This document shows, piece after piece, positions 1 through 8,055 of a DNA stretch of 64,000 nucleotides. How positions within the stretch are numbered: position 1 is the stretch's first letter; the number at the start of each line of letters is the position of its first letter. The stretch is from an uncultured Cohaesibacter sp. GTDB lineage: Bacteria; Pseudomonadota; Alphaproteobacteria; Rhizobiales; Cohaesibacteraceae. A program made the translations under genes and the position numbers. Location of the stretch: positions 62,001 through 126,000 of the forward strand of contig NZ_OY762905.1 in assembly GCF_963666525.1 (NCBI RefSeq), read 5' to 3'. A model generated the notes under the pieces. It was not told the origin of the DNA. It saw only the letters and a program-made list of their open reading frames with translations, and did not search any database.

Positions 1-982
1 TCGGTGCATAGGTGCAGCCGACCGAATAGCCCGTCGCGCCGTAGCGGGCCCGACGATAGCCCCCAGCATCCAGACCATTGGCATAGAGATCGAAAATCTC
101 GCCAAGCGTGGTGCCGGGTCGAGCCACTTCCGTCATCCGGTGCAGCGTCTCCATGCCCACATCATACATCTTGCGATGGGCGTCGGAGACTTCACCGAAC
201 AGGATCGTCCACTCGGTCTTCACGTTGTAATGTCGATAGGCAACAGGATATTCCACCAGCACCTGATCCTGCTTTTCGATCCGGCGCGGATCAGACACAC
301 CACGGCCATAGACGGCACGGTTGCCCGAGTTGAAGATCGGGGCATTGGGCGGCATGTCGGCACCCTGACCAAGGATCGAGGCAAGATAGGCAGCCTTCAG
401 ATCGCTATCGAGAACGCCCGGCCTCGCTGCATCAATGACAGCCAGAAGCGAGTTATCGAGAATTTCCGCAGCCTTGCGGGTGTAGGCGATTTCTGCGGGA
501 GACTTGATCAGGCGAAGACGGCGAATCATGTGGTCGTCATTGACCAGCGTGCACCAGCCATTGAGTGCGTTCTGCACACGCCACAGGTTCCAACCGGTCA
601 GACCATGCGTATTCAGCTCGATGGCGATTTTTTTGCCCTCAAGGCCAAGCTCGGCAAGGATACCCTTGAGATCCTGTGCCGGGTCGGCTTCCTCCGAATC
701 CCACCAGATGCGGATATCTGTGATCGTGCTGGTCTGTCTGGCCTGCACCAGATCGGGGCGTCTGGTCAGAAGAATCGGCTCACGACCATCTGCAGGGACA
801 ACAAGGCACTGAAAGAAGACAAATCCGCCAGTATCAAAGCCCGTAAGCCAGTACATGCTCTCTTGAGCAAATACCAGCATGGCTTCACAGCCGGCTTCTC
901 CGACCGTCTGACACAGCCGCTTGTAGCGAGAAGCGTGCTCCTCTCTTGTAAAGGGGAGGCTTGGTTGAGCAAGGCTTTCCAC
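1..982 (-). CDS. M24-family hydrolase (creatinase/ectoine-hydrolase-like), partial
   Basis: About 327 residues are visible; the C-terminus runs off the left edge. The frame reads a creatinase-type N-terminal domain (LPFTREEH..., MYWLTGFDTGGF) and then the start of the pita-bread fold (FNSGNRAVYGRG, GYSVGCTYAPT). True Xaa-Pro aminopeptidases have metal-binding aspartates in the first ligand strand. Here that stretch reads VEYPVAYRHYNVKTEW, without them, as in creatinase and DoeA-type ectoine hydrolases, which hydrolyse small C-N compounds. No ATG fits the frame. GTG at 982 is chosen because AAGGA lies about 10 nt upstream and because the regulator palindrome at 1031-1040 would otherwise be inside the gene; TTG at 1048 is the alternative. 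It diverges from the GntR gene. Family assignment is firm; the substrate is unknown. Confidence 0.8.
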   Translation of the reverse strand, partial: MESLAQPSLPFTREEHASRYKRLCQTVGEAGCEAMLVFAQESMYWLTGFDTGGFVFFQCLVVPADGREPILLTRRPDLVQARQTSTITDIRIWWDSEEADPAQDLKGILAELGLEGKKIAIELNTHGLTGWNLWRVQNALNGWCTLVNDDHMIRRLRLIKSPAEIAYTRKAAEILDNSLLAVIDAARPGVLDSDLKAAYLASILGQGADMPPNAPIFNSGNRAVYGRGVSDPRRIEKQDQVLVEYPVAYRHYNVKTEWTILFGEVSDAHRKMYDVGMETLHRMTEVARPGTTLGEIFDLYANGLDAGGYRRARYGATGYSVGCTYAP

Positions 983-1030
983 GAGTGGTTCGTCCTTTTT
1001 CGATCGTTGCGTTGCATTGAGCTTAAAGTA

Positions 1031-1040
1031 TGGTATACCA
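1031..1040. promoter_or_regulatory. Putative GntR/FCD operator, copy 1
   Basis: A perfect 10-bp palindrome, TGGTATACCA, lies in the divergent space between the M24 hydrolase gene and the GntR regulator. FadR/FCD-type GntR proteins commonly bind short palindromes of the form TGGT-N-ACCA. A near-identical copy precedes the pxpA-like gene at 3387-3396. Binding by the adjacent regulator is inferred. Confidence 0.55.
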
Positions 1041-1205
1041 AAGGTCAACCACAGGAATTCACATTGTCTGCCAAGAAATTGCATTACGCATTTTGTGCTG
1101 TTTGAATTGTGGCAACTGGATGAGTATAAGAAGAGTGGAACAGGCTCATCCCTGCCGAAAGGCGGCAGCTGGAGACGACTGTGGAACGAGAAGAGCGAGA
1201 AAAGC

Positions 1206-1865
1206 ATGCTGATCGAGACCAGTAAGCGACTGGCCCAACAGGCTTATGAACAGATTCTGGAGCTGATCCTGACAGGCAAGGCGGAGCCGGGCGAAATGCT
1301 CACCGAGCGTCGACTTGCGGAGACGCTGGACATGTCCCGCACCCCCATCAGGGATGCCCTGCTGATGTTGGAGAGCGAAGGCCTTCTGAAACGTCATGGC
1401 AGTCGCGGACTTCAGGTCAAGCAGATGCGAATCGAGGACTATATGGAAGTGCTCCAGATTCGCCAGATGCTCGAACCCGAAGCAGCAAGGCTCGCGGCCG
1501 GGCGCATTCCCACCGAAACGCTTGCCGATTTGCGTCAGCGTCTTGAAAGACTGCTCGAAGATGCCGACAAGGGCACTGCACGCCCGGATCGAGAAACAGT
1601 TCGCGCTGTCGACGACGATTTGCACGGCGCGATCGCCAACATGGCGGGCAATTCCCATCTCGCACAGATCATCCACTCGCTCAGACGACAAACCCAGATT
1701 TTCGACTTGCGCAGCATGCCTGAGCGCCTGACATCCACCTGTCGGGAACATCTGACCCTCATCGACCTGCTTGAACAGGGCCGGGGCGAAGAAGCAGCGG
1801 AAGCGATGCGAGAGCATCTGGACCGCGTTCGCGCCAGTATTATACGGAGACTTACGCCGCAATGA
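1206..1865 (+). CDS. GntR-family transcriptional regulator (FCD/FadR subfamily)
   Basis: A 219-residue regulator with an N-terminal winged helix-turn-helix at about residues 5-70 (LTERRLAETLDMSRTPIRDA is the classic GntR recognition region) and a C-terminal all-helical FCD ligand-binding domain (residues about 80-215). The FCD metal-site pattern is visible as D..LH (DDDLHGAIANMAGN) and the REHLTLIDLL / AMREHLDRV histidines. The start at 1206 gives the usual family length; an upstream TTG at 1017 would add a non-homologous extension. The stop overlaps the next start (ATGA), so it is translationally coupled to the M20 hydrolase. It probably controls this operon and the pxpA-aminotransferase pair through the GGTATACC sites. 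The effector is unknown. Confidence 0.9.
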   Translation: MLIETSKRLAQQAYEQILELILTGKAEPGEMLTERRLAETLDMSRTPIRDALLMLESEGLLKRHGSRGLQVKQMRIEDYMEVLQIRQMLEPEAARLAAGRIPTETLADLRQRLERLLEDADKGTARPDRETVRAVDDDLHGAIANMAGNSHLAQIIHSLRRQTQIFDLRSMPERLTSTCREHLTLIDLLEQGRGEEAAEAMREHLDRVRASIIRRLTPQ

Positions 1866-3178
1866 CCCCAAACACGGAGGGCGCAGTCGCTCTCGAACAG
1901 GATGGACACAACCAGCCCCCCGCCGACATCGCCCTTGCGCGCAGGCTTTTTGACGAGCTGGAACACCGGACCAGCAACGCTTTCGGTTTTACCCGCCCGT
2001 CCTTCGGGCTCGGCGAACAGATTGCCCATGACATGGTCAGGCGCGAAGCTCGCAAACTAGGCCTTGAGACGACAATCGATGCTGGCTGCAATCTCTACAT
2101 GACCCTCAAGGGACGCAAGAGCGGCCCTGGCCTGGTCATCGGGTCCCATCTGGATTCGGTTCCCCGCGGCGGCAACTTCGATGGTGCGGCCGGTGTCCTG
2201 ATGGGTCTGGCTGTCCTCTCCGGCTTCGTCAAGGCGGGTATCACACCGGAGCGCGACATCACGGTCATGGCCATCCGCGCCGAGGAAAGCGTCTGGTTTG
2301 GCGCGTCCTATATTGGCAGCCGCATGGCCTTTGGCCTCATGGACAGCAAGGAACTGATGGCCCTCAAACGCTCGTCCGACAAGGTTTCTCTTCTCTCGGC
2401 AATCGAAGCCAATGGCGGCAATGCTGCTGCGATCGCTGCCGGTGAGGGCTATCTGTCCCCTGAGACTGTCGGCATGTTCATCGAGCCCCACATCGAACAG
2501 GGGCCGGTACTGGTAGAAAGAAAAATTCCCATTGGCATCGTAACAGGCATCCGCGGCTCATTCCGGTTCCGCGCGGCCCGCTGCCTGGGCGAATATGGTC
2601 ACTCGGGAGCCACGCCGCGCACCTATCGCTCAGACGCTGTCCGCGCCGTTTCCACACTGGTCGTGCGCATGGATGAAGCATGGATGAAACTGGCCGAAGA
2701 AGGGCACGATCTGGTCGTCACCTTCAGCCAGTTTTACACCGACCCGGACGAAGCTGCCTTCAGCAAGATCGCCGGGGAAGTCGACTTTTCCCTAGATGTA
2801 CGCAGCGAGGAACGGGAAACGCTGAGCCGCATGCAGACCATCCTGCATGAAACCGTCGCCAAGATCGAAAAGGAACAGAATGTAAGGTTCCATATGGGCA
2901 CGGTATCAACCAGCACACCGGCGATCATGGCGCCCGGGATCGTCAAGGGGCTAGAAAGATGCGCGGAAGGTCATGGTCTCGAAACCCTGACCATGCCCTG
3001 CGGCGCAGGCCATGATGCCGCCGTGTTCGCCGGGGCAGGGGTGCCCACGGGAATGATCTTCATTCGCAACGATAACGGCAGTCACAATCCCGAAGAACAT
3101 ATGGAAATGAGCGACTTCACAAAAGCGGCCGAGCTGCTGTCGGCCTTTTGCCTTTCCGATCCCATCTCCGCGCTTTGA
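1862..3178 (+). CDS. M20-family Zn-dependent amidohydrolase (N-carbamoyl-amino-acid hydrolase type)
   Basis: 438 residues, the normal length for the hydantoinase/carbamoylase (HyuC/AmaB/AllC-like) branch of M20. Likely metal ligands are H96 (GSHLDSVP), D107 (GNFDGAAG), the Glu pair at 141-142 (RAEESVWFG), H210 (EPHIEQGP) and the C-terminal His in GSHNPEEH. The GHSGATP loop belongs to the dimerisation/lid domain. Enzymes of this group remove carbamoyl or other N-acyl groups from amino acids or split ureido acids. It overlaps the GntR gene by 4 nt and is followed by a hairpin, so gntR and this gene form a two-gene operon. The nearby transaminase and PxpA-type protein suggest breakdown of a cyclic or N-substituted amino acid. 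The exact substrate cannot be read from sequence. Confidence 0.85.
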   Translation: MTPNTEGAVALEQDGHNQPPADIALARRLFDELEHRTSNAFGFTRPSFGLGEQIAHDMVRREARKLGLETTIDAGCNLYMTLKGRKSGPGLVIGSHLDSVPRGGNFDGAAGVLMGLAVLSGFVKAGITPERDITVMAIRAEESVWFGASYIGSRMAFGLMDSKELMALKRSSDKVSLLSAIEANGGNAAAIAAGEGYLSPETVGMFIEPHIEQGPVLVERKIPIGIVTGIRGSFRFRAARCLGEYGHSGATPRTYRSDAVRAVSTLVVRMDEAWMKLAEEGHDLVVTFSQFYTDPDEAAFSKIAGEVDFSLDVRSEERETLSRMQTILHETVAKIEKEQNVRFHMGTVSTSTPAIMAPGIVKGLERCAEGHGLETLTMPCGAGHDAAVFAGAGVPTGMIFIRNDNGSHNPEEHMEMSDFTKAAELLSAFCLSDPISAL

Positions 3179-3187
3179 TCAAGCAGG

Positions 3188-3206
3188 CTGCCTGAACGTC
3201 AGGCAG
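3188..3206 (+). terminator. Hairpin after the M20 hydrolase gene
   Basis: CTGCCTGA and TCAGGCAG form an 8-bp stem with a 3-nt loop, starting 10 nt after the stop codon. Only a weak T-run follows, so termination efficiency is uncertain. A second hairpin (AAGCCGAC/GTCGGCTT, 3351-3374) lies further downstream. Confidence 0.5.
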
Positions 3207-3386
3207 TCCCCATTTTGGTGGATGTGCCCTCAAGGCCACCGACCCTGGTGCGCAGATGGGACAGCAAGCCGATGCGCCCAGACACCGAGCCAATGCCTAT
3301 GCGCAGCACAGCATCGCGATAAGATAACTCGGATTGGCAAGGCGTTGGAAAAGCCGACCGTGGGCCGTCGGCTTGCCTTGTCAATC

Positions 3387-3396
3387 CGGTATACCA
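3387..3396. promoter_or_regulatory. Putative GntR/FCD operator, copy 2
   Basis: CGGTATACCA shares the GGTATACCAAA core with the site at 1031-1040. It sits about 127 nt upstream of the pxpA-like start. Two copies in two promoters around one GntR gene suggest a small local regulon. This is inferred from sequence only. Confidence 0.5.
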
Positions 3397-3523
3397 AATG
3401 TATCCATAATACTGCAAAGAATAGCAAGAACCTGCCGCTCCTGTTCATACATCAAGAATCCGCCCCCCATGGATGGGACAACGGCATGGCACGCATCACC
3501 AGAACATCAGAAGGGAACTCAAG

Positions 3524-4297
3524 ATGGGCAAGTCCGTCGATTTGAACTGTGACATGGGAGAGGGCTTTGGCGCTTACCGCATTGGCGACGAGGCGGCCAT
3601 GCTCGATATTGTCACCACCGCCAACATCGCCTGCGGATTTCATGCTGGCGACCCTGTGGTGATGCGCGAGACGATTCTGGCAGCAAAGGAGCGCAAGGTC
3701 TCCATCGGCGCCCATCCTTCCTTCATGGATCTTTATGGTTTTGGTCGCCGCCGCATTCTTGGTGACAGCCCTGAAGATCTGGAAGCCCAGATCGTCTACC
3801 AGATTGCCGCCATCGACGGCATGGCCAGAACCCTCGGCTGGCCGATCACCCATATGAAGACCCATGGTGCGCTCGGCAACATGGCAGCCGAAGATCCGGA
3901 ACTGGCAGCCATCTGCATTCGGGCGACCAAAGCCGTCAATCCTGATCTGGTGATCGTTGCGCTACCATATTCCGAGATCATGAAGGCTGCTGAGAAGGCC
4001 GGGATGGCAGTGGTTTGCGAGGTCTATGCCGACCGCACCTACACGGCTGAGGGCATGCTGACCCCGCGCAAGGAACCCGGTGCCGTCATCAAGGATCATA
4101 ACCAGTCCGTGGAACAGGCCCTTACCATGGTGCGCGATGGTTTCATCCCCACCACTGCAGGGACAAGACTGCCGGTAGAGGCCGCCTCCATTTGCGTCCA
4201 TGGCGACACCCCCGGCGCCGTGGCTACGGCAGGCCAACTGCGTACAGCCTTCCTTGATGAGGGCATCGAGGTTCGCCCCTTCGCCTTTCCTGCATAA
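3524..4297 (+). CDS. pxpA: LamB/YcsF family protein (5-oxoprolinase subunit A type)
   Basis: 257 residues, the full family length. It carries the family motifs DLNCDMGEGFG near the N-terminus, ANIACGFHAGDP at about residues 37-48, and GAHPSFMDLYGFGRR. In characterised systems PxpA acts with PxpB and PxpC to open 5-oxoproline (pyroglutamate) to glutamate with ATP. No pxpB or pxpC is found anywhere in this window, so either they are elsewhere or this copy acts on another lactam. ATG at 3524 is chosen over 3473 because GAAGGGA lies at a suitable distance upstream and the conserved region begins at once. It is followed after 117 nt by the aminotransferase on the same strand. Confidence 0.85.
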   Translation: MGKSVDLNCDMGEGFGAYRIGDEAAMLDIVTTANIACGFHAGDPVVMRETILAAKERKVSIGAHPSFMDLYGFGRRRILGDSPEDLEAQIVYQIAAIDGMARTLGWPITHMKTHGALGNMAAEDPELAAICIRATKAVNPDLVIVALPYSEIMKAAEKAGMAVVCEVYADRTYTAEGMLTPRKEPGAVIKDHNQSVEQALTMVRDGFIPTTAGTRLPVEAASICVHGDTPGAVATAGQLRTAFLDEGIEVRPFAFPA

Positions 4298-4414
4298 TCG
4301 GTCATTCAGATCCGCAAGGAGCGATCGTCCAACAAGATCGGACCTTGACTGTCGGCACACCCGGCAGGACATTTTCATTCATACTTTTCAGCATACATTC
4401 AGGAGCATTTCATC

Positions 4415-5779
4415 ATGACGGATTCAGCCAATTCGATTGAGGCAAGAGACATAGCCTATCACATGCATCCGGTCGTCAACCTGCGCAAATACGAGAAGAC
4501 CGGCGGACTGGTCATAGAGCGCGGAGATGGCATCTATGTCTATGACAACACCGGCAAGCGCTACATCGAGGGTCTGGCCGGTTTGTGGTCGGTCGCCCTT
4601 GGCTTTGGCGAAAAGCGGCTCGCGGAAGTTGCCAAGGCGCAGATGGAAAAGCTGCCCTACTATCATTCCTTCAACTACAAGGTAAACGGCCCATCGGTCG
4701 ATCTGGCGGAACTGCTGATAAAGCTCGCCCCCGTTCCGATGTCTAAGGTGCATTTCACCTCGTCCGGCTCGGAAGCCAACGATCTGGTCGTCAAGATGGT
4801 CTGGTATCGCTCCAACTCCCTTGGCAAGCCGGAAAAGAAAAGGATCATCGGCCGCATCAAGGGCTATCACGGCGTAACCATTGCCTCGGCGTCGATCACC
4901 GGATTGCCTGCCAACCACAAGAGCTTTGACTTGCCACTAGACCGCATGGTCCACACCTCCTGTCCGTCCTACACCCACTTTGCAGAAGCGGGAGAAACCG
5001 AAGAAGCCTTCACCGCCCGTATGCTCAAGGATCTGGAAGATCTCATTCTGGAGCAGGGCCCGGAAACCATTGCCGCCTTCTGGGGAGAGCCGGTGATCGG
5101 GGCAGGGGGTGTTCTGGTGCCCCCCAAGGGCTATTGGGAAGGCGTTCAGGCCATTCTGAAGAAATACGATATCCTGCTGGTGGCCGACGAGGTAATCTGC
5201 GGTTTCGGCCGCACCGGCAAGATGTTTGCCTGCGAAACCTACAACATCACCCCAGATGTAATGGTCACCTCCAAGCAGATTTCCTCGTCCTACATGCCGC
5301 TTTCCGCCATCCTGATGAATGATGCCTTCTACCAGCCGATCGCCGACGAATCCGACCGGATAGGCGTCTTCGCTCATGGTTTCACGGCTTCCGGCCATCC
5401 GGTCGCCACGGCTGTCGGGTTGGAAAACCTGAAGATCATTCTTGAACGGGATCTGGTCGGCAATGTTGCCCGACTGGAATCGACCTTCCTTGCAGGTCTT
5501 GCCAAACTCGCCGAGCATCCGCTGGCCCAATCCTCCCGCGGCGTCGGGCTGCTGGGCGCGCTGGAACTCAAGCCATGGGATGATCAGCCAGCAGGCGCTG
5601 CCGCTTTGGCCGTGGCGACCCAGTTGCAGGAAGAAGGGGTGATCATCCGCAACATTGCTGAAGCCATCTGCTTCTGCCCGCCAATGATCATCACCGCCGA
5701 ACAGATCGAAGAGATGTTCGGGATAGTCCGGATCGCCCTCGACAAGGTGCTGGCAGCCAGAGAATCTGGTGCCAAATAG
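4415..5779 (+). CDS. Class III PLP-dependent aminotransferase (omega-transaminase type)
   Basis: 454 residues, full length for the BioA/SpuC/beta-alanine-pyruvate transaminase group. The catalytic lysine is K287 in TSKQISSSYMPLSA. The PLP pyridine-nitrogen aspartate is D258 in LLVADEVICGFGRTG. The phosphate-cup serines are in TSSGSEAND and the stacking Tyr/His is in KGYHGVT. Such enzymes move an omega- or alpha-amino group to pyruvate or an oxo-acid. It is probably co-transcribed with the pxpA-like gene and would deaminate the amino acid or amine released by the hydrolases upstream. The sequence resembles amine/beta-alanine transaminases more than GABA or ornithine ones, but the donor is not determined. 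Confidence 0.88.
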   Translation: MTDSANSIEARDIAYHMHPVVNLRKYEKTGGLVIERGDGIYVYDNTGKRYIEGLAGLWSVALGFGEKRLAEVAKAQMEKLPYYHSFNYKVNGPSVDLAELLIKLAPVPMSKVHFTSSGSEANDLVVKMVWYRSNSLGKPEKKRIIGRIKGYHGVTIASASITGLPANHKSFDLPLDRMVHTSCPSYTHFAEAGETEEAFTARMLKDLEDLILEQGPETIAAFWGEPVIGAGGVLVPPKGYWEGVQAILKKYDILLVADEVICGFGRTGKMFACETYNITPDVMVTSKQISSSYMPLSAILMNDAFYQPIADESDRIGVFAHGFTASGHPVATAVGLENLKIILERDLVGNVARLESTFLAGLAKLAEHPLAQSSRGVGLLGALELKPWDDQPAGAAALAVATQLQEEGVIIRNIAEAICFCPPMIITAEQIEEMFGIVRIALDKVLAARESGAK

Positions 5780-5785
5780 CCTTGA

Positions 5786-5815
5786 AACAAAAAGGGAAGC
5801 CCTCGGGCTTCCCTC
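5786..5815 (-). terminator. Terminator at the convergent end of the aminotransferase and asnB genes
   Basis: GGGAAGCCC and GGGCTTCCC form a 9-bp stem. On the minus strand it is followed by TTTTTGTTT, so it serves asnB best. It may also slow transcription leaving the aminotransferase gene. Confidence 0.75.
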
Positions 5816-5838
5816 CATCTCCTATCCCTGTCAAGGGA

Positions 5839-7698
5839 TCAGGCCGCGGTCTTGCTGATCGGCAATTTGGCTTCCAGTGCCGAAACCACGAGCAACCGCT
5901 TGGCCAACGACGTTTTCAGCAAGCCTGGGCTGCGCGACGCAGCAGCGCAGAAACGCTCGACATCGATCTGTGAGCGATAGGTACGGTTTTCCCTGATCAG
6001 TTCGATGATCTGCACGGCATTGGTTTTGACAAACTCGCGCCCGTCCCACCGGAACCCCTGTTTCTGCTTGCGCCACTGGGTGGGAAGCGAATGAAACGCG
6101 TCAAACAGGCGCCTCAGTTCATGCTTGTTCCAGTCACCGACAAACTTGTTCTGATAGCCAGAACGGATATAGGGGAACAGGCGATAGTCGAGGATCGGGC
6201 TTCTAGCCTCTATGCTGGCGCGCATCGAATTCCGGTCATTGTGCCAGAGCCATTCCCCAAGCCGACCTCCCGGTGAGACATCGGCGATCAACGCCTCGTC
6301 AAAACCGAGGGAGGGGGTGATCGGGTCGATCTGCTGGCACTGGCGAATGGCAGCCATATCCATCTTCATGATCGGATTGAGGCGGGTTCTGAGACGGGTC
6401 TTTTCCAGCGAGAATTTTTCAACCAAGGCATCAGGCATGAATGCGCTGGCCAGATGGGAAAGTGTCTCCTTCTTGCGGCTGCTGGCGAGCTGTTGACGCA
6501 CCCACGACCAATCGCCGCCCTTGACCGCTTGCCGCACGGCCTGCGGGTACTGTCGGCTCCAATAGCCACCGAAATTTTCGTCGCCGCCTGTGCCGTCAAG
6601 CACCACAGGAACGCCACGCTCGGCAATCGCTTCATACATGACGGGCATCGCCATCGAGCTGCCGTTGAGCGGAATGGGTTTTTCCATATGGCCGCAGATA
6701 TCAAGGAAACGCTCAAAGGCATTGGTGTTGTAATCGAGCTTTATGACCTCCGCGTCGACGCCCAACTGATCGGCGGACCTCTTGGCATAAATGTGATCAT
6801 CCGATCGGCCGGTATCGCCGATGAAAATCTTGCACTGTTCATGGAGGCCGAGCGAATAGAGACAGGAGAAAACCAGCGAACTATCGATGCCGCCAGACAG
6901 CAACAGGCCGACCGGACGGTCGGAGATCAGACGCTTTGTCAGACTATCCCGAAGAAGATCCGCAAGCGTCTCCTGAGAATGGATATCGGGCGCATCAGCC
7001 TGAATGGCATGGGTGTCGAAATACGCCTCGCAGGCAAAATCCCAGCGGTTGAGATCAAAGCGGGCGTTGTGCCCCGGAGGCACCTGTTTGATGCCGACCA
7101 GATGCGTGTTAAGCCCGTTTTGCGGGAACATGTCGCCGAAAACCAGAAAATCGCTCATGATTCCTGCGTCAAACGCAAAGTCTCTGCCCAGATAGTCCAT
7201 GATCGACCGGGCGGTAGACGACAGGCACAGGATGTTGTCATCCATATAGAAGAATAGCGGCTTCTTGCCATAGCGGTCTCGTGACGCCGAAACCGTCATC
7301 GTGTTGATGGCAAGCGACGAGAAGGACCACATGCCGTTCATGCGCGGCACACGGGCTAGGCCGTGCAGCTGCAAATAACGGCTCAGAACCTCGGTATCGC
7401 CGCGCGGATGGATGTCCACACCCTCAGCTCTCAACTCCTCGGCAATGTCGCGAAAATTGTAGATCTCGCCGTTGAACAGCAGGATGCTGTCTTCCGACTG
7501 GTAGGGCTGGTTAGAGGTTTCCTGCACATCCAGAATCGACAGTCTCTGATGCCCGAAGGCACAGTGAACATTGTTGATTTCCTTGAAGACAACGCCGGTG
7601 TTGTCGGGTCCACGATGCTTCATCGTGTCAAGCGCCTGCCTGAAACGGGCCTCATCTATCGGCGCATTCTTGCTAAATACCTGAAAAAATCCACACAT
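5839..7698 (-). CDS. asnB: Asparagine synthase (glutamine-hydrolysing)
   Basis: 619 residues. The N-terminal class II glutamine amidotransferase domain starts with the catalytic Cys2 (MCGFFQVF) and contains KHRGPDNTG (about 28-36) and LFNGEIYN (74-81). The C-terminal synthetase domain has the ATP-pyrophosphatase signature SGGIDS at 268-273. Together they transfer ammonia from glutamine to an activated aspartate carboxyl. It stands alone between divergent and convergent neighbours, so there is no context pointing to cell-wall or lasso-peptide chemistry, where AsnB-like amidotransferases also occur. Housekeeping asparagine synthesis is the default reading. The gene is complete. Confidence 0.9.
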   Translation of the reverse strand: MCGFFQVFSKNAPIDEARFRQALDTMKHRGPDNTGVVFKEINNVHCAFGHQRLSILDVQETSNQPYQSEDSILLFNGEIYNFRDIAEELRAEGVDIHPRGDTEVLSRYLQLHGLARVPRMNGMWSFSSLAINTMTVSASRDRYGKKPLFFYMDDNILCLSSTARSIMDYLGRDFAFDAGIMSDFLVFGDMFPQNGLNTHLVGIKQVPPGHNARFDLNRWDFACEAYFDTHAIQADAPDIHSQETLADLLRDSLTKRLISDRPVGLLLSGGIDSSLVFSCLYSLGLHEQCKIFIGDTGRSDDHIYAKRSADQLGVDAEVIKLDYNTNAFERFLDICGHMEKPIPLNGSSMAMPVMYEAIAERGVPVVLDGTGGDENFGGYWSRQYPQAVRQAVKGGDWSWVRQQLASSRKKETLSHLASAFMPDALVEKFSLEKTRLRTRLNPIMKMDMAAIRQCQQIDPITPSLGFDEALIADVSPGGRLGEWLWHNDRNSMRASIEARSPILDYRLFPYIRSGYQNKFVGDWNKHELRRLFDAFHSLPTQWRKQKQGFRWDGREFVKTNAVQIIELIRENRTYRSQIDVERFCAAASRSPGLLKTSLAKRLLVVSALEAKLPISKTAA

Positions 7699-8055
7699 GC
7701 CAATTCTCTAAAAAACATCACAAAGCACGTTCGAAACTAACGTGTTTCTGTCGGGAAAACCACTGAAATATAACAGGGTATTCCGCAAACCGGAGAAACA
7801 GACAAAGACCGTCATTTCCCCCTGACAGGAGCAACAAATGTCATATCAAAGAGCCCAGAGTGTTTGCTGTGCTGGAATGACAGAAGATTTGGACACATTT
7901 CGTTACAATTCGATACCGACCAGCGACAGAAAGGTAGGACATAAAGCAGCAGACCTTCAGGTTGGTGTAAGGTGGAGATGATTATTCGGATACACTGCTA
8001 GAGAATTCGTGTCTGCAAATCAGCAGACCGCCATTAATTGAATAGGAATACCCGA
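7699..8055. other. Divergent promoter region between asnB and the flavocytochrome gene
   Basis: This 357-nt, fairly AT-rich gap has no open frame with a credible start and no RNA-like fold that could be recognised. It must contain the promoters of both flanking genes; no operator could be named. Confidence 0.5.

Larger units (their letters stand above)
3179..3523. other. Intergenic region before the pxpA-like gene
   Basis: This 345-nt gap has no convincing gene. It holds two hairpins (3188-3206 and 3351-3374) and the GGTATACC palindrome at 3387-3396. It therefore looks like the terminator of the gntR-M20 operon followed by the regulated promoter of the pxpA-like/aminotransferase pair. Confidence 0.6.

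Noticed and set aside
140-1105. A 321-codon open frame on the plus strand
   Set aside because: Antisense to the M24 hydrolase, whose translation shows clear family motifs.
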